A stretch of 38,290 nucleotides of DNA, taken from assembly GCA_943788935.1 (NCBI GenBank), contig CALSSE010000025.1:1-38290 (forward strand), read 5' to 3'. This DNA is from an uncultured bacterium. Lineage in GTDB: Bacteria > Myxococcota_A > Bradymonadia > UBA7976 > VGTA01. This document shows, piece after piece, positions 25,387 to 33,006 of the stretch. Each line of letters starts with the position of its first letter. The stretch's first letter is position 1. The notes below the pieces were generated by a model, which worked only from the letters and a program-made list of their open reading frames with translations, made no database searches and had not been told where the DNA came from. Made by a program: the position numbers and the translations under genes.

Positions 25387-26208
25387 TTAAGGCTCTAGAC
25401 GACTCCTCGCCTTTTGAAGCGGTGGGGCGTCCGCTTGTTGTTTGTAGTTCAGATATTCTGGTGTTGGTTGGTTAAGTACGAAGTGACAACGAGAAGGTTG
25501 GTTAAGACTCCCAGACTCATCCATTGAAGTCATATCACAAAAGTAATGTAACTCTTGACCACTTGGAGTTGGGATCGTCCCCGCTAATGACCCCGGCTGT
25601 TGAGTCTCCCAATAGAGGTCCCAAGTGTTCTCCATTCCGGTCATCCACATCTCAATGCTCATCAAGCGGGCTCCTGCACCTCCGCCATCTATCTCTACAA
25701 CTGCGCCGTTGATATTTCCCTCTTGATCGGTCTCAAAGTTGAGGTTAAGGCCTCCCCCAACCTGCTCGAAGTTCAGTCCTCCCTCACCGCTCTCTCGCCA
25801 CATGTCAGTTTGGCTTTTAAGCACCGCTAGAGCATCCTTAGAGGCGCCTAAGAGACCTCGCTTTCGATAATAGGAGACCGCGTCTGGATTGACCTCCCCA
25901 GAGCTATTGATCGCTTTAGGTGTTGAGGGTATTTGGGCTCGTTGACCTTGATTCATCGCTCCCTTAGGTTCTTGACCGTCAAGCGTATGTTGTCTCTTCC
26001 TCACTGAGTTTTCCGCAGTGACAAAGAGCGAAGGCGCTGGCCCTTTGGGGTCGATGACTTGTGGGGTGACCCCGACTTGTTGAGGAGAGTGTGGGTCGCT
26101 ACTCTTGCCAGTTAGATCAGGCTGAGACTCTCCTCGGTCATCGACAGTAAAAAACCATATACCGCTGACGAACACCGCTCCGAAGATTATCGCAATAACA
26201 GATTTCAT
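25387..26208 (-). CDS. Hypothetical membrane-anchored or exported protein
   Basis: This is a 273-aa protein of no recognised family. The N-terminus MKSVIAIIFGAVFVSGIWFF is an uncleaved anchor or signal peptide. Residues 30-110 are low-complexity, rich in Pro/Ser/Gln. The C-terminal part looks folded, with a Gly-rich beta pattern (GGLNFEQVGGGLNLNFE, then a VVEIDGGG turn) and two Cys (YFCDM, SRCHF) that may form a disulfide. The start is supported by AAAGGAGC 6 bases upstream on the minus strand. It is divergent from fur, with an AT-rich palindrome just upstream of its ribosome-binding site, so regulation by Fur is possible but unproven. Confidence 0.75.
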   Translation of the reverse strand: MKSVIAIIFGAVFVSGIWFFTVDDRGESQPDLTGKSSDPHSPQQVGVTPQVIDPKGPAPSLFVTAENSVRKRQHTLDGQEPKGAMNQGQRAQIPSTPKAINSSGEVNPDAVSYYRKRGLLGASKDALAVLKSQTDMWRESGEGGLNFEQVGGGLNLNFETDQEGNINGAVVEIDGGGAGARLMSIEMWMTGMENTWDLYWETQQPGSLAGTIPTPSGQELHYFCDMTSMDESGSLNQPSRCHFVLNQPTPEYLNYKQQADAPPLQKARSRLEP

Positions 26209-26223
26209 CTATGCTCCTTTATA

Positions 26224-26238
26224 ATCATTTTTAATGAT
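26224..26238. promoter_or_regulatory. AT-rich palindrome between fur and a divergent gene
   Basis: ATCATT-TTT-AATGAT is a perfect 6-bp inverted repeat in the divergent intergenic region. Its half-sites resemble, but are ordered differently from, the ATGAT/ATCAT halves of the classical Fur box. A TTGACA hexamer lies at 26263-26268. An operator role is inference only. Confidence 0.3.
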
Positions 26239-26395
26239 ATCTAAGCTCTTAAGTGTATAAAGTTGACAAGATCTTAGTATAACTATTCAGAAGATACTTT
26301 GTAGGTCATCTCCAAGCAAATTACCTTGTGTCTTGCAAATGTATAAAAACTCTTTATCTTGTATCAGCGATTAAATGGACTTTGAGGAGATCGAT

Positions 26396-26866
26396 ATGGA
26401 CGCTTCAGAGGCAGTCACACGCTTTAATGAGTATCTTAAAAGCCACAAGCATAAGCTCACCAAGCAACGAATCCTGATCACAGAAGTATTCTTTGATCCA
26501 TCCAAACGCGCCGAGCATCCTACAGTTGAAGAGCTTTACCTGCGAGTAAAAGAGCGCGATTCTAACGTCGGACATGCCACGATATATCGAACGCTCAAGC
26601 TGCTCGTAGATGCCGGCTTAGCTCTCCCTAACCGGATCGGGGAAGATCTCACTCGCTATGAGCCAGAAGTCCCCGGTGAGCACCACGACCATATGATCTG
26701 TCATGGCTGTGGACTGATCGTTGAGTTTGAGGATGAAGATATCGAGCGACTCCAAGAAGAGATCGCTCATCGTCTAGGGTTTAATTTACTCGATCACAGC
26801 ATGAACCTCATCGGTGAGCCACTGCAGCCTTGTGCACGGCAAGACTGTCTACGAGGCGCACATTAA
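26396..26866 (+). CDS. fur: Ferric uptake regulator Fur
   Basis: This is an iron-responsive dimeric repressor. The winged-helix region is at about residues 20-80 (PTVEELYLRVKERDSNVGHA, IYRTLKLLVDAGL). The regulatory metal site is HHDHMICHGCG at 96-106. A second Cys pair in the C-terminus (C-x4-C, CARQDC, 146-151) has the same spacing as the second pair of E. coli Fur. That supports Fur itself rather than PerR or Zur, although family members are hard to separate without a tree. I chose the ATG at 26396 (156 aa) because GAGGAGA lies 5 bases upstream. An ATG 21 bases earlier is in frame but has no site. It is followed by a pentanucleotide repeat and a convergent small gene. Confidence 0.87.
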   Translation: MDASEAVTRFNEYLKSHKHKLTKQRILITEVFFDPSKRAEHPTVEELYLRVKERDSNVGHATIYRTLKLLVDAGLALPNRIGEDLTRYEPEVPGEHHDHMICHGCGLIVEFEDEDIERLQEEIAHRLGFNLLDHSMNLIGEPLQPCARQDCLRGAH

Positions 26867-26871
26867 GCTCT

Positions 26872-26906
26872 GAGATGAGATGAGTCGAGTCGAGTCGAGT
26901 CGAGTC
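26872..26906 (+). repeat. Pentanucleotide microsatellite (GAGAT x2, GAGTC x5)
   Basis: Seven pentamers lie directly after the fur stop codon: two GAGAT then five GAGTC, followed by GACT. It is noncoding and lies between two convergent genes. GAGTCGACT-type junctions make it partly self-complementary. Confidence 0.95.
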
Positions 26907-26924
26907 GACTGCACCTCGGTGTGC

Positions 26925-27323
26925 TTATGCTCGCCTCCAGAGGAGAGCGCTCACCGCCAAGTGGCTTAAATGCCAAGTTATGATCTCTACGCTTTGAGGA
27001 ATTAAGTAGACTAGAGCAGCGCTATGAAGAGGCGCTGAAGCCAACCATAACCAAGAGGCGATGTGTCGACGCTGACCCCTCGGCGCCATCAGTACACAAA
27101 GTCCTCTGCCTACCCGCCACCAAGCGAGAAGATAAATCGCGAGGAGAATTCCATGAGGCGTCAAGAGCGGATAGATCAGCTCTGCGAAGAGCGCCGGCTG
27201 AGTGAGCATAAAGATCGCCAAGAGAATATCTCCGAGGGCGATCATCTTCACCCACCTCGTCTCTCCTCTCATTCTTGACAATACTTCAAGGTTTTGTGCT
27301 ATCTCGGTATGACGCGTGGGCAC
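26925..27323 (-). CDS. Small integral membrane protein, unknown function
   Basis: This is a 132-aa protein with three to four predicted membrane helices (about residues 27-48, 57-72, 88-108 and 113-130) joined by short basic loops (WWRVGRG, PRGQRRH), so the basic loops likely face the cytoplasm. It starts at GTG, with GGAGG 4 bases upstream on the minus strand. I recognise no family. It is convergent with fur and divergent from the next small gene. A 6-bp inverted repeat (27353-27369) lies between the divergent starts. Confidence 0.65.
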   Translation of the reverse strand: MPTRHTEIAQNLEVLSRMRGETRWVKMIALGDILLAIFMLTQPALFAELIYPLLTPHGILLAIYLLAWWRVGRGLCVLMAPRGQRRHIASWLWLASAPLHSAALVYLIPQSVEIITWHLSHLAVSALLWRRA

Positions 27324-27352
27324 AGGACCTCCATCACCTCTTCTTGATTATA

Positions 27353-27369
27353 GCTTACCTGGAGTAAGC
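27353..27369. promoter_or_regulatory. Inverted repeat GCTTAC-n5-GTAAGC between divergent genes
   Basis: GCTTAC and GTAAGC form a perfect 6-bp inverted repeat separated by five bases. It is centred about 30 bases before the ATG at 27393 and about 38 bases from the divergent GTG at 27323. It may be an operator for either gene. No regulator is identified. Confidence 0.3.
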
Positions 27370-27392
27370 GAGTATCTCTTAAAGGATAAGCT

Positions 27393-27593
27393 ATGACTAT
27401 CACTGATCCTCAGGGAAGGCTAGATCTGTCTGCGCTCAACCGATGCTCTATGAAGAGACTCATAGAGCTCGCTGAGGAGCGCTCCATTGAGTTCATGGAA
27501 GGTGCTTTTGGATTCTTGCGGCAGAGCGATGACTCCTTCTTACCCTCTTGGGCTGATATTTATGTCAACTCCTGGCGTAGCTTTTCACCCTAG
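27393..27593 (+). CDS. Small hypothetical protein (66 aa)
   Basis: A short soluble protein of unknown function, with an acidic helical core (MKRLIELAEERSIEFMEGAF). AAAGGAT lies 5 bases before the ATG. The next gene starts 17 bases after the stop, also with a good ribosome-binding site, so the two probably form a small operon. No family is recognised. Confidence 0.55.
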   Translation: MTITDPQGRLDLSALNRCSMKRLIELAEERSIEFMEGAFGFLRQSDDSFLPSWADIYVNSWRSFSP

Positions 27594-27610
27594 CCGATCA
27601 AAGGAGTACG

Positions 27611-28027
27611 ATGTTAGAGCGCGCTGACGCCATACTGTTGAGAGCTGACCCTGTCCAATGCTCGCTCCCCGCTAGCGCTTGGGAAGTCTTATGTATCACG
27701 CTTAAGCTCGCCAAGGTCTTCCCCCTCGATCAATGCCTCGCCTTACAGACTACTGGCGGTGTACTCGACCTCGTTGAACTACATAAGGTTCGTTTTCATA
27801 TCGAGGTGATCCTCTTACCCTCGATGGAGCCAGGTGACTACTTAATGCCTGACCTCAGTCTCGCCGACCAACACCCTGAACAGGCATTTTTGGAAGGTGA
27901 TCCTCGACGGAACCAATACGTAAACCGAGGAACATTGGAGCAGCTGATCGCTTTTATCCAAGAGGTCAAGAGCCATGTCACGATACGTCGAGTCACCTGG
28001 CGAAAGATGAGCTCTCGCAAAGGTTGA
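27611..28027 (+). CDS. Hypothetical protein (138 aa)
   Basis: A soluble, probably cytoplasmic protein with no signal peptide and no membrane segment. It has a hydrophobic helical N-terminal half (SAWEVLCITLKLAKVF) and a basic C-terminus (RRVTWRKMSSRKG). AAAGGAG lies 5 bases before the ATG, which supports the start. It follows the 66-aa gene by 17 bases and ends 15 bases before a convergent gene. No family is recognised. Confidence 0.6.
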   Translation: MLERADAILLRADPVQCSLPASAWEVLCITLKLAKVFPLDQCLALQTTGGVLDLVELHKVRFHIEVILLPSMEPGDYLMPDLSLADQHPEQAFLEGDPRRNQYVNRGTLEQLIAFIQEVKSHVTIRRVTWRKMSSRKG

Positions 28028-28042
28028 TCGACTCCTCATCAA

Positions 28043-28354
28043 TCAGCCGAGATATTTAGGGAAAGGTAAAAAGAGAGAGGAGGTGATCAACAGCTCAATC
28101 TCTGCTGCTCGAAGGTCAACAGTGATCGAATCTTCAATGGTGTCACTGCGCTCGAGAAGCTGACCATAATGAATCCCTAACTGGAGATAACGTTGGTAGC
28201 GCTCTTCGAATTGGGCTCTATTCATCTTGGGGATGAGTCGACCCTTATATTGTCCATACTGCCCCTCATCGATCTCCCCCACAATCTCAGCGAAGCGCAC
28301 GATGTAATCTGTATAGTCTGTTTCTTTGAGGGTAGGTAAGGCAAATTGGGTCAT
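28043..28354 (-). CDS. Hypothetical protein (103 aa)
   Basis: A small soluble protein rich in Tyr, Glu and Gln (TDYTDYIVRFAEIVGEID, YQRYLQLGIHYGQLLERS), mainly helical in appearance. There is no signal peptide. GGAG lies 6 bases before the ATG on the minus strand. Same-strand genes follow upstream in the window (the RNA methyltransferase), about 130 bases away. No family is recognised. Confidence 0.55.
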   Translation of the reverse strand: MTQFALPTLKETDYTDYIVRFAEIVGEIDEGQYGQYKGRLIPKMNRAQFEERYQRYLQLGIHYGQLLERSDTIEDSITVDLRAAEIELLITSSLFLPFPKYLG

Positions 28355-28487
28355 CTATGGCTCCGATCAAGCGTGGTAGAGAGAAGCTAATCTACATCTC
28401 TACGAGAGTTTATGGTGTGCCGATTCTCCGAGTCAATGTTTAGTGAAGTCTTAGAGGCGTCAATCTGTCTTAGAGTCATTACTGGAC

Positions 28488-30020
28488 TCAGCTTCGCTCA
28501 GCCGCGTCAGGTCCCTCGAAAGCCGAGCAGCCCTCAGCGAGCTCAATCCGCTTCGGATATTCGCTGATCAACACTCGTTGACTCCCCACTTCACTCTCCT
28601 TAATATAAGAAAGTCCCAGCGGATAGCCTTGAAAGCGAGGGATATAGACGCCGCTCTTAAGATCACTATCGAGAGTTTGTGTCTCCCTTGAATAATAGAG
28701 ATCAACGCTCTCTTGGTCGTTGAGTTCGATCACTGAACGTGTCGCTTTGCCTCCCCATTCTAAGGCGGCGGCGGTCGTTAAACGAGGGATCGCGCCTCGA
28801 ACATAAATGGTAGGGAGACCAGCGACTTGATAATGGGTTGGCGGCAAGACGAGCTCCTCACTCACCGTCGACACATAGCGCTTATTGGTCTCGGTAAAGC
28901 GAGTCGCCCCCCACTCTTGGCCACCGAGTCCAAATTGAGACTCCGCCCATCCTAAGATTGAGGCTCGCTTCTCTGAGTGACAACGCTGTGGTCTCTGCCA
29001 TGTACTGAGCGCCTCATCTGATCGTCGCTGTGAAGAGGCTGACCATTCTCCAACCGCGATAGAGATCACGAAGAAGCCACCACTATCATTATGATGAGGA
29101 TAAACACGCAATCCATGACTAAGCTCAGCGCTCCACTCTTGACCGTCCCAACGGGTGACTCCGGGCTCAGTGCGAAGCCCAGGAAACGATAGAGGTTCCA
29201 CAGTGAGGGTCGCTGATACCTCTCCTTTTGCTCTCAACGTTGACCACGCTTCGAGGACCGCGTGGACCACTCCCTCATTCTCATCAGGATCAAGCGTACA
29301 GGTGCTATAAACGACTCGCCCTCCCGACGTAGTAAGCCGTAGCGCTTGTAAAAGTAAGGCCCGTTGGGTCTGGATGAGCTGTCTCTTAAATAGACCCTCA
29401 TCAGGCTCATAGCTCCACTTCCCTCGCTTGCGCAAGGTCCCCTCACAAGAGCAGGGAGCGTCGACGAGGACCTTATCAAAGCAGGGGGGGTGATCCTTAA
29501 GTAACTGTTGTCCCTCTTGAGCACAGAGCACCATATTTCGTAATCCAAGCCGCTCTTGAGTGGCTCTCAGCGCTCTTAACCGATTAAAAGAGAGGTCGTT
29601 GACGACTAAGGTGCCCCGATTCTCCATCATTAATGAGAGCTGAGCACTCTTTCCTCCCGGGGCAGCGCACATATCGAGCACTCGCTCTCCGGGTTGAGGG
29701 TTGAGAGCGAGCGGAGGAAGCATAGAGGCTGCCTCTTGCAGATGAATGAGTCCCGCTCGAAACTCGAAACGTCTCCCCCATTTCATGGGTTGAGGTGCCC
29801 CATAGCCACCAGGCACATAAGGCAAGGGTTGCAATGGGTGTCCATCTTCTAAAAATCTTGTCGCGACCCACTCTGGGCTGACCCTCGACGGGTGAGTCCA
29901 CAGGGTCGAGGGGAGAGGCCGAGTAAACGCTTCAATCATCTCTGCCCATTCTTCCTCGTTCAGTAGTGAGCGATAGCGGGCAAAACGCTCTGCAACTTCC
30001 TCTCCCTCCATTCGCCTCAT
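28488..30020 (-). CDS. NOL1/NOP2/Sun-family 5-methylcytosine RNA methyltransferase (RsmF-like)
   Basis: This is an S-adenosylmethionine-dependent methyltransferase that likely makes m5C in rRNA. It has CAAPGGK (118-124, SAM-binding motif I), VDAPCSCEGTLRK (motif IV with Cys190 for product release) and YSTCTLDPDENE (motif VI with the nucleophile Cys241). The 510-aa length and the long C-terminal region after residue 330, with a PUA-like end (IELAEGCSAFEGPD), fit RsmF (about 480 aa) better than RsmB, which has an N-terminal NusB domain absent here. The exact rRNA target is inferred. An ATG three codons downstream is an alternative start. The upstream membrane gene is 39 bases away on the same strand, so the two could be co-transcribed. 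Confidence 0.87.
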   Translation of the reverse strand: MRRMEGEEVAERFARYRSLLNEEEWAEMIEAFTRPLPSTLWTHPSRVSPEWVATRFLEDGHPLQPLPYVPGGYGAPQPMKWGRRFEFRAGLIHLQEAASMLPPLALNPQPGERVLDMCAAPGGKSAQLSLMMENRGTLVVNDLSFNRLRALRATQERLGLRNMVLCAQEGQQLLKDHPPCFDKVLVDAPCSCEGTLRKRGKWSYEPDEGLFKRQLIQTQRALLLQALRLTTSGGRVVYSTCTLDPDENEGVVHAVLEAWSTLRAKGEVSATLTVEPLSFPGLRTEPGVTRWDGQEWSAELSHGLRVYPHHNDSGGFFVISIAVGEWSASSQRRSDEALSTWQRPQRCHSEKRASILGWAESQFGLGGQEWGATRFTETNKRYVSTVSEELVLPPTHYQVAGLPTIYVRGAIPRLTTAAALEWGGKATRSVIELNDQESVDLYYSRETQTLDSDLKSGVYIPRFQGYPLGLSYIKESEVGSQRVLISEYPKRIELAEGCSAFEGPDAAERS

Positions 30021-30059
30021 CTAAGCCTTCTCTCTCTACTATTCACTCTATTACTCGCT

Positions 30060-30749
30060 CTATTGTTCACTCTTAGAGATGTCGAAGACGGGGGCAGAGA
30101 CCATGAAGGGGGCCAAGACCCTGGAGGTTGTCTCTCGCTGACTATCTATGTCTACCTCGGCGCGGATGGCGGCGAGAGTAGTGAGGCGGTCTCGATGATA
30201 GGGGAGACCGAAGGTTAAGCGATCTCCCGCTTTATCGAGCGCAGTGAAGAGCTCTTGCTTGATGATAATGATTCGAAAGAGCTTGGTGACCGCCCCAGGC
30301 TCATAGGTGAGAGCGAGGAGGTGCTCCTCTTCACGGAAGGGCTGGCCAGTGAGCGCAGCGACCTGCCCTTGAGTATTGAGTTGATTAGAGAAGTTGATTA
30401 AGCCTCGCTGCATCATATTGTGTAAGCGCTCATTGGAGAGCCTTACGATCGGGTCTTGATCAGTCGTCTTGGACGCCGCGCGTTTAATCGCTGATACGAG
30501 TTGATCGTTCATAAAGATCTCGTTCATCGACCCTACGAGGGGAGTACGAAAGGCGAGGAGAGGTTGTCCTTCATCGTCTTGGTCTACGAAATTAAAAGAG
30601 AGGAGCACAACATCCTCTAGTTTACCCTGCGCTAAGGCTTGTCGACGGCGATACCAAACATACAGGGCTACTGCTCCTAAGGCGAGAGCCTCCACGACAG
30701 CTGCGAAGACGGACTCAGTGACCAAGATGCTCCAATCGAGCTCATTCAT
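30060..30749 (-). CDS. Single-pass membrane protein, unknown function
   Basis: A 229-aa protein with an N-terminal transmembrane helix (about 12-32, VFAAVVEALALGAVALYVWY) followed by a basic stop (RRRQA). A soluble domain follows, probably cytoplasmic, with mixed alpha/beta character (VVLLSFNFVDQDDEGQPLLAFRT). GAGGAG lies 6 bases before the ATG on the minus strand. It is divergent from the kinase gene, with 85 bases between. I recognise no family. Confidence 0.65.
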   Translation of the reverse strand: MNELDWSILVTESVFAAVVEALALGAVALYVWYRRRQALAQGKLEDVVLLSFNFVDQDDEGQPLLAFRTPLVGSMNEIFMNDQLVSAIKRAASKTTDQDPIVRLSNERLHNMMQRGLINFSNQLNTQGQVAALTGQPFREEEHLLALTYEPGAVTKLFRIIIIKQELFTALDKAGDRLTFGLPYHRDRLTTLAAIRAEVDIDSQRETTSRVLAPFMVSAPVFDISKSEQ

Positions 30750-30770
30750 TTGTATCTCCTCTGAGTGACA

Positions 30771-30799
30771 TTGCTAATAATTTATGAGATTAGTACACT
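30771..30799 (+). promoter_or_regulatory. Possible promoter of the kinase gene
   Basis: TTGCTA (-35) and TACACT (-10), spaced exactly 17 bases, each match the sigma-70-type consensus at four of six positions. The pair lies 36 bases before the chosen ATG of the kinase. Weak evidence. Confidence 0.25.
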
Positions 30800-30834
30800 C
30801 TATCTCTTAATAGATGTTAAAAAAAAGGTTAGTG

Positions 30835-33006
30835 ATGAAGCATAATAAAGGCAATAGCGGATCAAACGCTGATCCTGCGCTCTCTATGCACCAAGGTGAA
30901 CAGCTCAGACAGTATCTAGATCAGCTAGCACACTTAACGATTGATAATGATCTCCCCAAAGGTATTTACAGCGTCACCCTCAATGATATCCTCTCAGCGT
31001 CTATCACTTATGTTAAACAAGAATACGTGGTTCAGGACTCCGCTAACGATGAGAAGAGCGCTCTCAATGATACCCTACTCAACCCCTCCCTCGCGATAGA
31101 AGAGAGCTCATTAACCTCCGCTCAATTTGGGCTCAAGCCAGCGATATCTAGTCTTAACTTAGGTCAGATTAATCCTCATACCGAAGAGTCTTTGCGAGAC
31201 CTCAGCATAGCCTCTGATTTCCATATAGAGAAAATTCTAGGTGAGGGAGGAATGGGGAGGGTCTACTCCGGACAACAGACCTGTCTCAAGCGTGAAGTCG
31301 CGCTTAAGGTCTCTAAAGTCGACTCTAGTGAACCAAGGTTGATCGCTCAAGTGTTCCATGAGGCTCAGATCACCGCTAATCTCGATCACCCCAATATCCT
31401 CCCTATCTATCTACTCGCTCTCGATAAGCACCAACAACCCGTTCAAGTGATGAAACAGATCAACGGTGTGACATGGGCAGAGTTACTCAGCGACCCTCAA
31501 CATAAGCATTGGACCCAACTAGAGTCTCCCGAAGGTCAGACCCACTTTCACCTACAAGTACTCGCTCAAGTCTGCCAAGCGATGAGTTATGCTCATGACC
31601 ATCAAGTGATTCACCGTGACCTCAAGCCAGAAAACGTGATGATCGGTTCTTTTGGTGAAGTCTATGTACTCGACTGGGGCGTGGCGCTCTATCTCCCAGC
31701 GATCGGCGTCGCTGAGTCAGAGACTGACTATATCGCTCAAGTCAAGAGCGCGCTTGACGAAGCGTTAGTCGGTACACCGCTCTACATGTCACCAGAGATG
31801 GCTCGCTGTGACGTCTCTCGATTAGGGCCATGGAGCGATGTCTATCTGCTCGGCGCTATTCTCTATGAGATTCTATTCAAGCGACGTATTCGGGTAGAGC
31901 AAGAGGTAAAGCAGCTCTTCAGGCAGATCATGCGAGGGGATCTCCCCGAACTCTCCACCTCGATTAGCGAAGAGTTTAAGTCACTGATCACCTCTTCGCT
32001 AGCGATGAACACCGATGATCGTATCCCTAACGCTCATAGTTTTCGTAAATTACTCCTCCACGCTATTCGTACTCAAAAAGCGACAGCAGTCTATCGTAAA
32101 GCCCATCAGCTACAGCTCTCTCTCCATGCTGAACTACAACGACCAGAGGGAGCTCGAGTAGATGCCTCCGCTCTCTATGATCGAGCTCGTCTCACCTACC
32201 GTACTAGTCTGGAGATGTGGTCAGAGTCTGAGCGAGCCCGGGCTGACTTGGACAGACTCCATGTCTTATGGGGCCAATACCTCATCTCTCAGCGAGATCT
32301 AGAAGGGGCGAAGCGAGCGATAAGTCGCCTACACCTCCCCCACCCTGATCTCACTCAACAGCTTGAAGATGGGTTCTCTGAACAGTCTCGTGTAGAGAGA
32401 GAAAGGGCTGTCCTTCAAGAGTGGCATGAGGGAGAGCTGATGAGCCACTCTCGTCCCCTACGACTCATCTTCGCCATGATCGGTCTCATCATCTTCGGCT
32501 TCGGCACCTTACTTCTCGACTATTTACAGCGTCATGGTCATCTCTTCATCGACGCCAAGAGTGAATTTTTTGCGGCAGTAGGCTTCTCTCTCCTCGTCTA
32601 TTTCTCCTTCATGGTCTCTGCGTTTAAGCGCCGACAAACCTCCAATGAGGCGAACGCGATCTTTCAAAGACTCGTCTCTCATCTCTTCGTGATTACCATC
32701 GCCGTCTCTCTCCATCGGTTTATCAGCTGGCAAAGCGGTTTAACTTTTCAGAGTTTACTTCATCTAGAGATGACTCTCATCGCCCTCGGATGCTTTGGTC
32801 TGAGCTCAATCAGCGGTAAAAAAGATTTTCTCTGGGGAGGACTCTCTTATGGCCTGATGGGGCTCATCTCGATTAGTTCTCCCGAGCTAATAACGACCTT
32901 ATATGCCTTAGCGATGGTGGCCTTATGGCTCGGCGTACTCATCTCATGGTGGGTAGACAAAGGCGACTCTGTCCCGATACTTATCGACTCAAAAGATAAA
33001 TATTGA
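30835..33006 (+). CDS. Ser/Thr protein kinase with C-terminal polytopic membrane region
   Basis: A eukaryotic-like kinase in an unusual layout: cytosolic kinase first, membrane last. From the ATG at 30835 (723 aa; AAGG 6 bases upstream) I see the glycine loop GEGGMGRVYSG, the ATP-binding Lys158 in VALK, HRDLKPEN with catalytic Asp262, and LDWG with metal-binding Asp280 (DWG in place of DFG, as in many bacterial relatives). The activation segment has an insertion before GTPLYMSPE. A helical linker follows (about 405-545), then about five to six membrane helices from residue 548 (LRLIFAMIGLIIFGFG onward). It has no PASTA domains. An ATG 21 bases earlier, in a poly-A context, is possible. The 3' end overlaps the opposite-strand FHA gene by 160 bases, which suggests a functional pair. 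Confidence 0.88.
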   Translation: MKHNKGNSGSNADPALSMHQGEQLRQYLDQLAHLTIDNDLPKGIYSVTLNDILSASITYVKQEYVVQDSANDEKSALNDTLLNPSLAIEESSLTSAQFGLKPAISSLNLGQINPHTEESLRDLSIASDFHIEKILGEGGMGRVYSGQQTCLKREVALKVSKVDSSEPRLIAQVFHEAQITANLDHPNILPIYLLALDKHQQPVQVMKQINGVTWAELLSDPQHKHWTQLESPEGQTHFHLQVLAQVCQAMSYAHDHQVIHRDLKPENVMIGSFGEVYVLDWGVALYLPAIGVAESETDYIAQVKSALDEALVGTPLYMSPEMARCDVSRLGPWSDVYLLGAILYEILFKRRIRVEQEVKQLFRQIMRGDLPELSTSISEEFKSLITSSLAMNTDDRIPNAHSFRKLLLHAIRTQKATAVYRKAHQLQLSLHAELQRPEGARVDASALYDRARLTYRTSLEMWSESERARADLDRLHVLWGQYLISQRDLEGAKRAISRLHLPHPDLTQQLEDGFSEQSRVERERAVLQEWHEGELMSHSRPLRLIFAMIGLIIFGFGTLLLDYLQRHGHLFIDAKSEFFAAVGFSLLVYFSFMVSAFKRRQTSNEANAIFQRLVSHLFVITIAVSLHRFISWQSGLTFQSLLHLEMTLIALGCFGLSSISGKKDFLWGGLSYGLMGLISISSPELITTLYALAMVALWLGVLISWWVDKGDSVPILIDSKDKY

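Noticed and set aside
26831..26863. Apparent loss of the second CxxC motif in Fur
   Set aside because: The C-x4-C spacing seen here equals that of E. coli Fur, so the site is normal.
31672..31680. DWG in place of DFG in the kinase taken as a pseudokinase sign
   Set aside because: The metal-binding Asp is kept and the ATP Lys and HRD Asp are present. DWG is common in bacterial kinases of this type.
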